Origin: Veillonella sp. 3891
GTDB lineage: Bacteria; Bacillota; Negativicutes; Veillonellales; Veillonellaceae
Length of the DNA: 64,000 nucleotides
Reading direction: 5' to 3'
Assembly (NCBI RefSeq): GCF_003992315.1
Contig: NZ_RQVE01000001.1
Coordinates: 62,001 to 126,000 of the forward strand
Part shown: positions 20,779 through 30,939 of the stretch, piece after piece
Layout of the letters: every line of letters starts with the position of its first letter
How positions within the stretch are numbered: position 1 is the stretch's first letter
Notes under the pieces: model-generated
The model's input: only the letters and a program-made list of their open reading frames with translations
What the model was told of the DNA's origin: nothing
Database searches by the model: none
Program-made: the position numbers and the translations under genes

Positions 20779-22014
20779 ATGATCGTAGAATTAATCTCTA
20801 CAGGATCGGAATTATTACTAGGACATATTGTCAATACAAATGTAAAATGGCTTAGCGAAGAATTGAACAATCGGGGATACTCTGTATCATACCAAACGAC
20901 GGTAGGTGACAATCCTGATCGGATGAAAGAAGTATTTCAACGAGCAGGGGAACGAGCCGATATTGTGATCAGTTCTGGAGGCTTAGGAGCTACTCAAGGA
21001 GATATTACTCGTAAAGCCTTGGCAGATGCCTTGGGATTGCCTTTGGTATTTCACGAAGAAGCAGGTCGTGAGGTAGATTCCTTTTATGAGAACCAAGGTC
21101 GGGTAAAACCTTACGAATCTGATCGAGATCGGTATTTACCAGAAGGGGCACAGGTACTACATAATCCAGTAGGGGTAGCACCAGCAGTAGTAGTGGAACA
21201 GGATAAGACGATATATATCTTATTACCAGGGCCTCCATCAGAATTACAAGGAACATTTCAAGAAAGCGTCAGCCCCTTTTTAGAACAACGTTTTGGACAG
21301 CAAGGGGTGATTTATTCTGAACGGTATGCTGTGTATGGATATCGTGAAATGCAATTAGAGAGTTTATTACAAGACTTGATTCAAAACCAGCAGAACCCAA
21401 CCATAGCACTACTGATTAAATCAGGATACATTGAAATTCGTTTAACTGCAAAAGGAGAGTCAAAAGCAGACTGTCAGGAAAAACTAGGCCCATGGAGGTC
21501 TATCCTCTTAGAACGCTTGGAAAATATCCGTAGTTTAGATACATCGGTGTTGGAAAACTTTCACAAGGTGGCGCTAGAAGCAGGTATTACTATAGGAACT
21601 GCTGAATCCTGTACAGGAGGCTTAGTAGGAAAAATATTGACTGATTTAGGCGGTAGCAGTGGCTATTATCAAGGCGGTATTATTTCCTATGCGAATTCGG
21701 TGAAAGAACAAGTATTAGGCGTATCATCAGATACATTGGCAACACATGGTGCGGTCAGTGAAGAAACGGCTACAGAAATGGTAGAAGGTGTGTTTCGTGT
21801 ATTGCGTACAGACTATGCCATTGCGACCACAGGGATAGCCGGTCCAGGCGGTGGTAGTCAGGAAAAACCAGTGGGTCTTGTGTATATTGGTATTGGCACG
21901 CCGAAAGGTATTACTGTACATAAAGAGATATTTATAGGGGATCGTACTAGTATCCGTAACAGTGTAGCGGAACGAGCGATTCAATATGTATATAAAGAAT
22001 TAATAGAAAGGTAG
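20779..22014 (+). CDS. cinA: CinA-like protein / nicotinamide-nucleotide amidase
   Basis: A 411-residue two-domain protein. The N-terminal MoCF-like domain begins [19 protein letters not shown] (ADP-ribose or related nucleotide pyrophosphatase in some members). The C-terminal CinA domain has [13 protein letters not shown] and [12 protein letters not shown], the NMN deamidase active region. It recycles nicotinamide mononucleotide produced for example by DNA ligase. It lies 4 bases before recA, the classical cinA-recA arrangement; in competent species the pair is co-induced, but no competence box was identified here. Confidence 0.94.
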   Translation: MIVELISTGSELLLGHIVNTNVKWLSEELNNRGYSVSYQTTVGDNPDRMKEVFQRAGERADIVISSGGLGATQGDITRKALADALGLPLVFHEEAGREVDSFYENQGRVKPYESDRDRYLPEGAQVLHNPVGVAPAVVVEQDKTIYILLPGPPSELQGTFQESVSPFLEQRFGQQGVIYSERYAVYGYREMQLESLLQDLIQNQQNPTIALLIKSGYIEIRLTAKGESKADCQEKLGPWRSILLERLENIRSLDTSVLENFHKVALEAGITIGTAESCTGGLVGKILTDLGGSSGYYQGGIISYANSVKEQVLGVSSDTLATHGAVSEETATEMVEGVFRVLRTDYAIATTGIAGPGGGSQEKPVGLVYIGIGTPKGITVHKEIFIGDRTSIRNSVAERAIQYVYKELIER

Positions 22015-22018
22015 AACA

Positions 22019-23128
22019 ATGGCAAAGGATAAAGCAAAAGAAGCAGCAATTGATATGAAAAGCGGATCTCAAGAAGACCGTATGAGGGCCTTAGAAGGGG
22101 CTTTAAAACAAATTGAAAAAGATTTTGGTCAAGGTGCGATCATGCGCATGGGTGAAGCGGCTGATAAAATGAATATTGAAGTCATTTCTACAGGTGTGTT
22201 GGCCCTAGACTTGGCGGTCGGTGTAGGTGGATTCCCACGGGGCCGTATTATTGAAATCTATGGTCCAGAGTCTTCTGGTAAAACTACAGTAGCACTGCAT
22301 GCTGCAGCAGAAGCACAACGCAATGGTGGCGTTGTTGCCTTCATCGATGCGGAACATGCGTTGGATCCAGTGTATGCGAAAAAATTAGGGGTAGATATCA
22401 ATAGCTTGTTGATTTCTCAGCCAGATAATGGTGAACAAGGTTTAGAGATTACAGAGGCTTTGGTTCGCTCCGGTGCGGTAGATTTAATTGTGGTGGACTC
22501 CGTAGCGGCCTTAACACCTAAAGTAGAGATTGATGGTGAAATGACTGATGCTCACGTAGGTGTACATGCACGTTTGATGAGTAAAGCGTTACGTAAATTA
22601 ACAAGCTCCATCAGTAAAACTAGAACGGTTATTATCTTTATCAACCAATTGCGTGAAAAAGTGGGCGTTATGTTTGGCAATCCAGAAACAACGACAGGTG
22701 GCCGTGCCTTAAAGTTCTACTCCACTATTCGTTTAGATGTGCGCAAAGGGGAAGCCTTAACATCTGCCAAAGAACATGTTGGTAACCGTACAAAAGTAAA
22801 AGTTGTAAAAAATAAAGTAGCCCCTCCATTCAAAGTGGCAGAATTTGATTTAATGTTCGGGGAAGGCATTTCCTATGAAGGTACATTGATTGACATTGGT
22901 GCGAATATTGAAGTCATCAAAAAATCTGGTGCTTGGTATTCCTATAATGGAGAACGTATGGGTCAAGGTAAAGAAGCAGCTAAAGTATTCTTGAAAGAAA
23001 ATCCTCAAATTGCTCAAGAAATTGATTCTATCATTCGTGATACATTAGCAGCAGAACCATTGAATGTGCTGGGTCATGATGAAGAAGTAGATGATGTAGC
23101 AACGACAGAAGCAGCGGATATGGAATAA
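22019..23128 (+). CDS. recA: Recombinase RecA
   Basis: A 369-residue recombinase that forms ATP-dependent filaments on ssDNA, performs strand exchange and triggers LexA cleavage. Walker [10 protein letters not shown] is near residue 80; [20 protein letters not shown] and [21 protein letters not shown] (loop L2) are all intact. The acidic C-terminal tail is present. The start is ATG 22019 with only a weak ribosome-binding site in the cinA end, hinting at coupling. No LexA box was identified upstream. The stop overlaps the recX start (TAATG). Confidence 0.98.
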   Translation: MAKDKAKEAAIDMKSGSQEDRMRALEGALKQIEKDFGQGAIMRMGEAADKMNIEVISTGVLALDLAVGVGGFPRGRIIEIYGPESSGKTTVALHAAAEAQRNGGVVAFIDAEHALDPVYAKKLGVDINSLLISQPDNGEQGLEITEALVRSGAVDLIVVDSVAALTPKVEIDGEMTDAHVGVHARLMSKALRKLTSSISKTRTVIIFINQLREKVGVMFGNPETTTGGRALKFYSTIRLDVRKGEALTSAKEHVGNRTKVKVVKNKVAPPFKVAEFDLMFGEGISYEGTLIDIGANIEVIKKSGAWYSYNGERMGQGKEAAKVFLKENPQIAQEIDSIIRDTLAAEPLNVLGHDEEVDDVATTEAADME

Positions 23129-23631
23129 TGGCATTTCGTACATCGAAAGAGCAGGAGTGGACCTTTACATCAGCTATGGAACAAGCTTTGAGGCTATTAG
23201 GACCACGCTCCTTAAGTACATTGGAGCTGAGACGAAAACTGTCTCAACGTTCTGTGCCTAGTGAACTAATTCATGATGTAGAAGAAAAACTGTTGGAGCT
23301 CTCTTATTTAGATGATGAAGATTTGTCGGAAGAAGTATTACGTGCCTATATGGAAACAGAAAAGTATAGCACCTATTACATTCGTGAAAAAATGCGTGAA
23401 CGAGGTCTTGCTGTATCTTATGTATTAGATGACTATGATGAATGGTCGGTAGCGGTAAAGCTATTAGAGCAACGATTTCACATATCTGATGAGGAGCGGT
23501 TAAGCGCCATCGAAGAGGGTGAAGAAGATAAGTTTAGCAAGAAAAAAATAATTTATTTTCTAAAGAATCGTGGATTCGCTGTGAGTACAATTCAATCTAT
23601 TTGTTATGAATGGGGCCCCTACTTAGAGTAG
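23128..23631 (+). CDS. recX: Regulatory protein RecX
   Basis: A 167-residue helical protein made of three-helix RecX repeats (ALRLLGPRSLSTLELRRKL; LLELSYLDDEDLSEEVLRAY; KIIYFLKNRGFAVSTIQ). RecX binds RecA filaments and modulates their activity. It is translationally coupled to recA through the TAATG overlap. The final codons lie inside a GC-rich inverted repeat that can serve as the operon terminator. Confidence 0.92.
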   Translation: MAFRTSKEQEWTFTSAMEQALRLLGPRSLSTLELRRKLSQRSVPSELIHDVEEKLLELSYLDDEDLSEEVLRAYMETEKYSTYYIREKMRERGLAVSYVLDDYDEWSVAVKLLEQRFHISDEERLSAIEEGEEDKFSKKKIIYFLKNRGFAVSTIQSICYEWGPYLE

Positions 23632-23640
23632 GGGCTTTGT
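23612..23640 (+). terminator. Terminator overlapping the end of recX
   Basis: GCCCCTAC and GTAGGGGC form an 8-bp stem that includes the recX stop codon, followed by the short U-rich run TTTGTCTT. Confidence 0.65.
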
Positions 23641-23641
23641 C

Positions 23642-23670
23642 TTGACATTCCACGGTGTATGAACTAAAAT
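23642..23670 (+). promoter_or_regulatory. Promoter of rny
   Basis: Perfect -35 TTGACA at 23642-23647, 17-bp spacer, -10 TAAAAT at 23665-23670. Predicted start near 23677 gives a leader of about 100 nt that holds a terminator-like hairpin. Confidence 0.75.
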
Positions 23671-23727
23671 TAAAATAGCCTTAATAATAAGCAAAATAAA
23701 ATTTGAAAACAAAATGGGCGAGAAACC

Positions 23728-23760
23728 GGGGAAGCGGATGTATCGACTTCTCCTTTTTTT
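23728..23760 (+). terminator. Attenuator-like hairpin in the rny leader
   Basis: GGGGAAG (23728-23734) pairs with CTTCTCC (23747-23753), followed by seven T. It sits between the rny promoter and start, so it could attenuate rny. No alternative antiterminator pairing was worked out. Confidence 0.5.
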
Positions 23761-23773
23761 ATGCAAGTGGGAG

Positions 23774-25321
23774 GTGAACACGATTTTAGAATACAGCATT
23801 ATTGCCGTAGTCATGGTATTAATTGGTCTTGGAGTAGGCTATTTATTGCGTCGCAATATTGCAGAAGGTAAGCTAAATAAAGCGGAAACAGAAGCTGCAC
23901 GTATTGTTGCTGATGGCGAGCGCTTAGCGGAGTCTAAGAAAAAAGAAGCGTTACTGGAAGCAAAAGAAGAAATTCATAAATTGCGTGCTGATGTGGATAA
24001 AGAAAATCGTGACAGACGTAATGAATTACAACGTCTTGAACGACGGATTTTACAAAAAGAAGAGCAATTAGACAAAAAACTAGACAGTATTGAACGCAAA
24101 GAAGAGTCCTTGCATCACAAGGAACGCAATCTAGAAAAAGCGGAAGAAAAAATCGAAGTATTGCATCAACAACAAATGGAAGAGTTAGAACGCATTTCTA
24201 GCTTAACCTTTGATGAAGCAAAACAAATTTTACTGACAAAAGTAGAACAAGAAATTCGTCACGATACTGCTGTGATGCTTAAAGAACTTGAGCAACAAGC
24301 CAAAGAAGAGGCGGAAAAGAATGCCAGAGAAATTATCTCTATGGCCATTCAACGATGTGCGGCTGACCATGTAGCAGAATCTACAGTGTCTGTTGTGACA
24401 TTACCAAATGATGAGATGAAAGGCCGTATTATCGGTCGTGAAGGCCGTAATATTCGTGCGTTAGAAACGTTGACGGGTATCGACTTAATTATTGATGATA
24501 CACCAGAAGCAGTTATTTTATCCGGATTTGATCCTATTCGTCGTGAAGTAGCACGAATTGCCTTGGAAAAACTCATTGTTGATGGACGTATCCATCCAGC
24601 TCGTATCGAAGAAATGGTTGAAAAAGCACGCCGTGAGGTGGAAACAACTATAAAAGAAGCGGGCGAGCAAGCTACTTTTGAAGCAGATGTACATGGCTTA
24701 CATCCAGAAGTGGTTCGTATTTTAGGTAGACTAAAATATCGTACTAGTTATGGACAGAATGTATTAAAACACTCTGTTGAAGTATCTCACTTGGCAGGTA
24801 TGATGGCAGCGGAATTAGGCTGCGATGTAGTACTGGCTAAACGAGGCGGTTTATTACATGATTTGGGCAAAGCCTTAACCCATGAAATTGAAGGATCTCA
24901 CGTGGAAATTGGCGTAGATCTTGCTAAAAAATATCATGAAAGCGCTTTAGTACAAAACTGTATTGGTGCGCATCATGGTGATGAAGAGTTTAAATCTGTA
25001 GAAGCTGTGTTGGTAGCGGCAGCAGATGCTATTTCTGCAGCACGACCAGGAGCTAGACGCGAAACATTAGAAAATTATTTAAAACGATTATCTAAGTTGG
25101 AAGAAATCGCTGAATCTTTTGAAGGTGTTGAAAAATGCTTTGCTATCCAAGCAGGTCGAGAGATTCGCGTTATGGTAAAACCAGATAAAGTGGATGATGT
25201 GGAAGCGAACTTATTAGTACGTGACATCATTAAACGAATCGAAAATGAATTAGAATATCCAGGACAAATTAAAGTTGTGGTTATTCGCGAAACACGAGTC
25301 GTAGATTACGCGAAAAAATAG
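23774..25321 (+). CDS. rny: Ribonuclease Y
   Basis: Membrane-anchored endoribonuclease that starts mRNA decay in many Firmicutes; 515 residues from the GTG at 23774. A single N-terminal membrane span ([21 protein letters not shown]) leads into a long coiled coil (about residues 35-200). A KH domain ([17 protein letters not shown]) and an HD domain ([12 protein letters not shown]) follow. The start is uncertain: no ATG is well placed. A strong GGGAGGTG lies best for an AUU at 23783, while the GTG at 23774 overlaps that motif. An in-frame ATG at 23714 would have to be read through the leader hairpin and has no ribosome-binding site. Confidence 0.93.
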   Translation: MNTILEYSIIAVVMVLIGLGVGYLLRRNIAEGKLNKAETEAARIVADGERLAESKKKEALLEAKEEIHKLRADVDKENRDRRNELQRLERRILQKEEQLDKKLDSIERKEESLHHKERNLEKAEEKIEVLHQQQMEELERISSLTFDEAKQILLTKVEQEIRHDTAVMLKELEQQAKEEAEKNAREIISMAIQRCAADHVAESTVSVVTLPNDEMKGRIIGREGRNIRALETLTGIDLIIDDTPEAVILSGFDPIRREVARIALEKLIVDGRIHPARIEEMVEKARREVETTIKEAGEQATFEADVHGLHPEVVRILGRLKYRTSYGQNVLKHSVEVSHLAGMMAAELGCDVVLAKRGGLLHDLGKALTHEIEGSHVEIGVDLAKKYHESALVQNCIGAHHGDEEFKSVEAVLVAAADAISAARPGARRETLENYLKRLSKLEEIAESFEGVEKCFAIQAGREIRVMVKPDKVDDVEANLLVRDIIKRIENELEYPGQIKVVVIRETRVVDYAKK

Positions 25322-25330
25322 TCTACATAA

Positions 25331-25370
25331 GTGGTTGGAGCGGCCTTTGGCTGCTCTAACTTCTTTTTTT
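25331..25370 (+). terminator. Terminator of rny
   Basis: GGAGCGGCC/GGCTGCTCT-type inverted repeat just after the rny stop, followed by TTCTTTTTTTT. Confidence 0.7.
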
Positions 25371-25405
25371 TCACACTATATATGAATTGCATATATAGTG
25401 TGAAG
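25370..25405 (+). repeat. 15-bp perfect palindrome between rny and dnaG
   Basis: TTCACACTATATATG is followed after five bases (AATTG) by its exact complement CATATATAGTGTGAA. It follows the rny terminator. It could be a second terminator-like structure or a repressor operator; no known operator was recognised. Confidence 0.7.
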
Positions 25406-25526
25406 AAAAAGAAATCATCCGTAAGTAGGAGTTTTTTTATTTGTGTAGAATAGTATAGATAGAGAACGTATACATAAACGTTATATTTTGGTGCATACAC
25501 GGTAGTACATAGCTTAGGAGAGTGAC

Positions 25527-27290
25527 ATGAGCAAGTTTTTCAATGATGACATAATTGAACAAGTCAAAAATGCCAATGACATTGTGTCTGTCATTTCTGA
25601 GCATATTCCATTGAAGAAGAAGGGGAAAAACTATTGGGGGTGTTGTCCATTTCATAACGAAAAGACACCTTCCTTTAGTGTGACCCCTGACAAGGGCTTT
25701 TTTTATTGCTTTGGTTGTCGAGAATCGGGAAATGTTATTAGTTTCTTGATGAAGTATGATAACTTAACTTTTCCTGAGGCCATTGAGCGGTTGGCGAATC
25801 GTGCCAACATTGCTTTGCCAGAACGAACCGTATCGTCAGCTGAGCGGAAACGTATGGCACGTTTGGAATCTATGTATGAGGTGAATGAACTAGCTACAAA
25901 TTTCTTTCATAATTGTCTAGTAAAAACAGAATTGGGGAAAGAGGGACTAGATTACTTGCTAAAACGTGGGCTAACTATGGAGACCATTACAAAGTTTCGT
26001 CTCGGGTTTGCCCCAAATGGATGGGATAAGCTATATAGTGCTTTTATCGGTCGAGGCGTGGACCCTAATGTATTGCTAGAATTAGGGTTGTGCCGTAAAA
26101 ATGAGCAAGGCAAGCTATATGATTATTTTAGAAAACGTGTGATGTTTCCCATCATGGATGGAAAGGGGCGTGTATTAGGTTTCGGCGGACGTGTCCTTGA
26201 CGACAGTAATCCGAAATATTTGAACTCCCCAGAAACGGAAATATTTAATAAGGGGCATCTATTATTTGCTTTTTATCAATCCTATCGGAGCATTCGCGAA
26301 AAAAAACAAGCTGTCCTTGTTGAAGGTTATATGGATGTACTGAGTTGTCATAATGCAGGCATTACGAATGTAGTGGCATCCTTGGGCACAGCCTATACGA
26401 AAGACCATGGTCGGCTATTGATGCGTCAGGCAGAGGAAGTTGTTCTTGCCTATGATATGGATGGTGCTGGTCGTACGGCAGCTAAGCGGGCTATTGAGTT
26501 ATTGCAAAATACGGAATTTTCTGTTAAGGTAGTATCTATGCCTGATGGAAAAGATCCAGATGACTTTATTAAAAATCACGGACCTCAAGCGTGGCAAGAA
26601 TTGGTGGATACATCGCCAAGAGATTTTGAGTTCTTATTGAATGAAAGTTTGAGCCATCACGATACGAATTCAGTGGAAGGGAAACGGGCTGTCTTGGCAG
26701 ATATATTTCCTTTCATTGCAGGTCATGAAAGCCAAGTGCGACGTGATGAATATTTAAAAGCCTTGGCATTACCTTTATGGTTAGATGTGAGCACTATTAT
26801 TACTTACTTTAGACAGTTTCTTCGACAAGGAAACATAGAATTAAAACAGCAGGCTATGAACGTGCCTAAGGAGACTTTCACAGATGAAGAAGAATTGCTG
26901 TACTGGATAGGTAAGGATACGGATATATATACCTTGGTGAGCCAGTATATAGGGGTGGAAGATTTTACGCATCCTATGTACGGTGCTTATTATGAAAAGA
27001 TAGGCGACCTGGTAGCCCAAGGTGAAAGTTTGTCAGAGGTCCTCTTAGAGGAATCCTTAGATGCGGAATCTTGGCATATGTTTGGCAAATGGTCGGTCTT
27101 GATTGATCGAGAAATGAATGAGGAATTGTTGCACAGTTTAATTCGAAGTGTGCGATTAAAATCCCTTCGCAATCAATATAAGGAGCATAGTCGCTTAGCG
27201 GATCAATTGAGTCGAGCTAATGATCCTAGGTTTATAGAAGAGTTACGAATGTGTCAGGATTTACAGGAATTGATTAAACAGTGGTCTTGA
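25527..27290 (+). CDS. dnaG: DNA primase
   Basis: A 587-residue primase that makes RNA primers at the replication fork. The N-terminal zinc-binding domain has CCPFHNEKTPSF and FYCFGCRESG (CHC2-type, about residues 38-65). The RNA polymerase/TOPRIM core has VLVEGYMDVLS (the catalytic Glu) and VVLAYDMDGAGRTA with the DxD-type metal site. The C-terminal helicase-binding part is present. The ATG at 25527 follows TAGGAGAG. It pairs with rpoD downstream, the remaining core of the macromolecular synthesis operon. Confidence 0.97.
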   Translation: MSKFFNDDIIEQVKNANDIVSVISEHIPLKKKGKNYWGCCPFHNEKTPSFSVTPDKGFFYCFGCRESGNVISFLMKYDNLTFPEAIERLANRANIALPERTVSSAERKRMARLESMYEVNELATNFFHNCLVKTELGKEGLDYLLKRGLTMETITKFRLGFAPNGWDKLYSAFIGRGVDPNVLLELGLCRKNEQGKLYDYFRKRVMFPIMDGKGRVLGFGGRVLDDSNPKYLNSPETEIFNKGHLLFAFYQSYRSIREKKQAVLVEGYMDVLSCHNAGITNVVASLGTAYTKDHGRLLMRQAEEVVLAYDMDGAGRTAAKRAIELLQNTEFSVKVVSMPDGKDPDDFIKNHGPQAWQELVDTSPRDFEFLLNESLSHHDTNSVEGKRAVLADIFPFIAGHESQVRRDEYLKALALPLWLDVSTIITYFRQFLRQGNIELKQQAMNVPKETFTDEEELLYWIGKDTDIYTLVSQYIGVEDFTHPMYGAYYEKIGDLVAQGESLSEVLLEESLDAESWHMFGKWSVLIDREMNEELLHSLIRSVRLKSLRNQYKEHSRLADQLSRANDPRFIEELRMCQDLQELIKQWS

Positions 27291-27311
27291 TGTAGTGAAA
27301 GGAAGAGCACA

Positions 27312-28541
27312 GTGGCAAAGAAGAAAAAACAATCGCAAGTGCAAGAGATTATAGCGGTTTTATTGGAAGAGGCAAAACGAGACGGGGTCATTACGTCAAA
27401 ACAAATTTCTGATGCACTTTCAGAGCAAGTAGAAGTAACAGCAGAACAATTAGATAGTATGTATGCAGTGTTTAATAATTTAAATATTGAAGTCCTTCAA
27501 GATGATGAACATGGTTCGGATAGCGAATTATCGATTCATGATGATGAATTGTTGGATAAAGATCTTGAAGTGGAAGTTGATGTAGATGTGGAACATTTAA
27601 GCAGTGACATCGATATCACTGAGGAAGATGATGAGGAGGAAAAAGAGATTAATCTTGACTTATCTATTCCTGAAGGGATGAACATCGATGATCCAGTGCG
27701 CATGTACTTAAAAGAAATTGGTCGCGTTCCATTGTTATCTGGTGATGAAGAAATCATTTTAGCCCAACAAATTGAGGCGGGCAATGCAGAAGGTGCTAGC
27801 TATAAAGAAGTGCGCTTAGGAAATAGTGCGAAACAAAAATTGATTGATGCCAACTTGCGTCTTGTAGTTAGTATTGCGAAACGCTATGTAGGTCGTGGCA
27901 TGTTGTTCTTAGATTTGATTCAAGAAGGTAACTTAGGTCTTATAAAAGCGGTTGATAAATTCGACTATACAAAAGGATATAAATTCTCTACCTATGCTAC
28001 ATGGTGGATCCGTCAAGCTATTACGAGAGCGATTGCTGACCAAGCTAGAACGATTCGTATTCCTGTACATATGGTGGAAACGATTAATAAATTGGTGCGT
28101 ATTCAACGTCAATTATTACAAGATTTAGGTCGTGAACCAAGTCCAGAGGAAATTGCAGCTGGTATGGGTATTACTGTAGAACGGGTGCGTGAGATTCAAA
28201 AGATTTCTCAAGAGCCAGTTTCCTTGGAAACGCCAATTGGGGAAGAAGAAGATTCCCATTTAGGCGACTTCTTAGAAGATAAAGATGCAGTAGCTCCAGA
28301 TGATGCGGCTAGCTTTATTTTATTACGAGAACAAATTGTTGAAGTATTCAGTTGCTTAACAGATCGTGAGCAACAAGTGCTAGAATTGCGCTTTGGTTTG
28401 AAAGATGGCAAACCACGTACATTGGAAGAAGTAGGTCAATTCTTTAATGTAACACGAGAACGGATTCGTCAAATTGAAGGGAAAGCCTTAACGAAATTGC
28501 GTAATCGTGGCAAACGAGATAAAATTAAAGACTTTTTATAA
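27312..28541 (+). CDS. rpoD: Principal sigma factor RpoD (SigA)
   Basis: A 409-residue sigma-70 primary factor, starting at GTG 27312 after GGAAGAG. Region 1.1 is followed by a very acidic stretch (about residues 65-120). Region 1.2 has [17 protein letters not shown]; region 2 has [37 protein letters not shown]; region 3 and region 4 ([19 protein letters not shown]) are complete. It recognises TTGACA/TATAAT promoters, which matches many boxes seen in this window. It lies 21 bases after dnaG. Confidence 0.98.
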   Translation: MAKKKKQSQVQEIIAVLLEEAKRDGVITSKQISDALSEQVEVTAEQLDSMYAVFNNLNIEVLQDDEHGSDSELSIHDDELLDKDLEVEVDVDVEHLSSDIDITEEDDEEEKEINLDLSIPEGMNIDDPVRMYLKEIGRVPLLSGDEEIILAQQIEAGNAEGASYKEVRLGNSAKQKLIDANLRLVVSIAKRYVGRGMLFLDLIQEGNLGLIKAVDKFDYTKGYKFSTYATWWIRQAITRAIADQARTIRIPVHMVETINKLVRIQRQLLQDLGREPSPEEIAAGMGITVERVREIQKISQEPVSLETPIGEEEDSHLGDFLEDKDAVAPDDAASFILLREQIVEVFSCLTDREQQVLELRFGLKDGKPRTLEEVGQFFNVTRERIRQIEGKALTKLRNRGKRDKIKDFL

Positions 28542-28544
28542 TAC

Positions 28545-28572
28545 TTGCTATTTCATAATTGTATGGTATAAT
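28545..28572 (+). promoter_or_regulatory. Promoter of the amino-acid-binding lipoprotein gene
   Basis: TTGCTA at 28545-28550, a 16-bp spacer, then TATAAT at 28567-28572 with an extended TGG. It lies almost immediately after rpoD, with no clear terminator between. Confidence 0.65.
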
Positions 28573-28619
28573 TTATGTATAAATAATCATAAGTAGTGAA
28601 TATATTGTGGGAGGTAATT

Positions 28620-29402
28620 ATGATTAGCATGAAAAAACTAGGACTTATCCTATGCACGGCTGTTCTTAGTGTGGGTTTACTAGCTGGTTGTGGTAGCGAC
28701 AAAAAAGAAGCGCAATTAACACAAACAGCAGGGGTGTTGAAAGTTGGTTCTGAAACGACATTCCCTCCATTTGAATTTGCAGAAGAAAACACGAATAAAT
28801 ACATTGGTTTCGATGTAGATTTAAGTGAAGAAGTAGCAAAACGGTTAGGCTTAAAGTTAGAGTTTGTCAGCATGGGATTCGATGCGTTAATTCCAGCTAC
28901 ACAATCTGGTAATATCGACATGATCGCAGCAGGTATCAATGCTACACCAGAACGTGAAAAAGCATTGGCATTCTCTGAACCATACTTCAAAGAAGGCGGT
29001 TTCATCACTATCGTTCGTAAAGATAATACAGATATCAAAAAAATGGACGACCTTGCTAACAAACGTGTAGGTGTTCAAATTGGTACAGTGCCTGTAGAAA
29101 TGGCAAAAGCGATTCCAGGTACAGATGTAAAAGAAATGGATTCTAATAGTAATATCTTTATGGCATTACAAGCCGGTACGATTGATGGTGCTATCATCGA
29201 CCAAGCGGTGGCTATGTACTACTTGAAACAAGGTGCAGATAAAGATCTTAAATTGGTAGGAGAGGGCACAGATGCACCTCCATTCGTATTAGGATTCAAT
29301 AAATCCAACACAGCATTACGTGATAAAGTTAATGAAGCTTTAAAAGCAATGCGAGAAGATGGAACGTATCAAAAAATTTACGATAAATGGTTCGCTAAGT
29401 AA
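28620..29402 (+). CDS. Amino-acid ABC transporter substrate-binding lipoprotein
   Basis: A 260-residue family 3 solute-binding protein. I place the start at ATG 28620 (GGGAGG six bases upstream). The signal peptide ends in a lipobox, LLAGCGS, so the mature protein is a lipoprotein. The mature part begins LKVGSETTFPPFEFAEENT and contains GFDVDLSEEVAKRLG and KRVGVQIGT, typical of GlnH/ArtJ/HisJ-type polar or basic amino-acid binders. No permease or ATPase gene is adjacent on either side, so it is an orphan receptor here. Ligand is not resolvable. Confidence 0.9.
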   Translation: MISMKKLGLILCTAVLSVGLLAGCGSDKKEAQLTQTAGVLKVGSETTFPPFEFAEENTNKYIGFDVDLSEEVAKRLGLKLEFVSMGFDALIPATQSGNIDMIAAGINATPEREKALAFSEPYFKEGGFITIVRKDNTDIKKMDDLANKRVGVQIGTVPVEMAKAIPGTDVKEMDSNSNIFMALQAGTIDGAIIDQAVAMYYLKQGADKDLKLVGEGTDAPPFVLGFNKSNTALRDKVNEALKAMREDGTYQKIYDKWFAK

Positions 29403-29850
29403 TTCCGCTATGTAGCCCGAGGTATTCCTAGACGGGTAGGCAAAGGGAAGAGCACGACATATTCCTCCGCAAACTGATACAGTGGTTAGGTTTGCTCCGG
29501 AATATGTCGTGCTCTTCTTGCATTTATCTAATTTTGGCATAAGGAATACCACAAGGCTACTACTCGTAATGGCGCCGCTCAGGGGAAGGGGAAACGAGCA
29601 ACATATTCCTTCTCAAACTGATCCTACGGTAGGTTTGTTCAGGAACATGTTGCTCGTTTCTGCATTTCTATAATTTAGCTAGTAAAGTCACCACAGGGCT
29701 ACTACACATAACTGCGTTCCTCAGAGAGTAGTTTGTGGTGTTTGTTCGGAGCACACCGTGCTCTTCTTATATTTGTGTAATTTAGCTAGTAAGGGTAGCC
29801 ACAAGGCTACTACGCATGACTGCATTCCTCAGAGAGTAAAGGGTATAATT
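29403..29850. repeat. Cluster 1 of interspersed palindromic repeats
   Basis: Convergent gap filled by two alternating hairpin modules. Module A is a long stem: GAAGAGCACGACATATTCC pairs with its exact complement at 29447-29517, and GAAACGAGCAACATATTCC pairs with GGAACATGTTGCTCGTTTC at 29591-29660; a right-half copy ends at 29766. Module B, the CCACAAGGCTACTACGC unit followed by a TGCGTTCCTC-like end, occurs at about 29541-29582, 29690-29725 and 29798-29835. The stems differ between copies while keeping most pairing. No open reading frame of note. Confidence 0.8.
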
Positions 29851-30804
29851 CTACATAGCATGTGCTAGTTTAATGTATTCCCGGATGCGTTCGCAGGAGT
29901 TGTGGAAGGCTTCTTGCTCGCTTGGGGTTAGGTGTAATGTTAGGATTTCTTCGATGCCGTTTTTGCCGATGATGGCAGGGACGGATGCAAAGACGTTGTG
30001 TTCGCCGTATTCGCCTTCTAGTTTGCAAGATAGAGGTAATACTTTTTGTTCATTGTGGAAGTAGGCACGGATGATTTCTGTAACGGATGCAGCGATGCCA
30101 AATTCTGTGGATCCTTTGCCAATGAGGACGAGGTAGCCACCGTATTTCATTTGTTCTACTACGGCATCTTCGTCAAAGGTTGGGAATCGATGAGGAAGTT
30201 CTTGCTGGAGTTCTTTCAAAGGTTTGCCAGATACTGTGACATGAGACCAAGGTACCATAGCGCTGCCACCATGTTCACCCATAGCGTAGCAAGATAAAGA
30301 GCGACGATGTACGTGGATTTGTTCAGCTACTAATCGTTGTAAACGAGCTGAGTCTAAGGATGTGCCGGAAGAGATGATTTTATGTTTCGGATAGTCTAAG
30401 TATTCCTGTACATAGGCTGCCACTACATCGGCAGGATTGGAAATGCTCACGATAAAACCGTTGAAGCCAGAGGCTTTTACACGCGGTAAAAATTCACGTA
30501 ATACTTCTATGGTGGAGCCTAGTGTATCTAGTCGATCTTGTTCTGGGGATGGTAGTGGACCAGCAGAAATAACGAGGATATCGCAGTCTCCGATATCTTC
30601 AGGTTCGCAAGCGATAGCTTCTACACGATGTGGTAAGTAACTTACCGCATCATTAATATCGGTAGCTTGAGCGATGGCTTTATCTTTGTCGATGTCCACC
30701 ATGTATAATTGGTCAACCTCACCTTGGGTAGCCAAAGAAAATGCCACGTGGGAACCCACATGACCAGTGCCGATAATGGCAACTTTACGTAGTTCTATAG
30801 ACAT
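29851..30804 (-). CDS. L-lactate/2-hydroxyacid dehydrogenase family protein (LDH/MDH superfamily)
   Basis: A 317-residue NAD-dependent dehydrogenase on the minus strand. The Rossmann motif GTGHVGSH (about residues 11-18) and MVDIDKDKA are intact. The active loop reads PSPEQDRLD with the catalytic Arg; NPADVV supplies the Asp, SLDSAR the substrate Arg, and MGEHGGS the catalytic His. The usual GEHGDS is GEHGGS here, so the Asp after His-Gly is lost. The usual LDH QKPGE or MDH RKPGM loop is also replaced. It may be an L-2-hydroxyisocaproate-type enzyme rather than a plain LDH. A good promoter and AGGAGG precede it. Confidence 0.85.
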   Translation of the reverse strand: MSIELRKVAIIGTGHVGSHVAFSLATQGEVDQLYMVDIDKDKAIAQATDINDAVSYLPHRVEAIACEPEDIGDCDILVISAGPLPSPEQDRLDTLGSTIEVLREFLPRVKASGFNGFIVSISNPADVVAAYVQEYLDYPKHKIISSGTSLDSARLQRLVAEQIHVHRRSLSCYAMGEHGGSAMVPWSHVTVSGKPLKELQQELPHRFPTFDEDAVVEQMKYGGYLVLIGKGSTEFGIAASVTEIIRAYFHNEQKVLPLSCKLEGEYGEHNVFASVPAIIGKNGIEEILTLHLTPSEQEAFHNSCERIREYIKLAHAM

Positions 30805-30860
30805 AGTTTTCCTCCTATTTTGAAAATTAAAAATAAATTATTAAATAAGTAATATGTATT

Positions 30861-30889
30861 AGAATAAAACTTTTAAGGTCTTACGTCAA
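30861..30889 (-). promoter_or_regulatory. Promoter of the LDH-family gene
   Basis: On the minus strand TTGACG (30884-30889), a 17-bp spacer, and TATTCT (30861-30866). Just upstream the sequence ACGTCA occurs twice in ACGTCAACACGTCA, a possible regulator site. Confidence 0.65.
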
Positions 30890-30939
30890 CACGTCACTTG
30901 TTTTGCTATGCAACCTGTGGCGATGTGACTGTTTTTTAC

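Noticed and set aside
29482-29673. Short reading frame inside the repeat cluster
   Set aside because: It lies across two palindromic repeat modules and has no ribosome-binding site.
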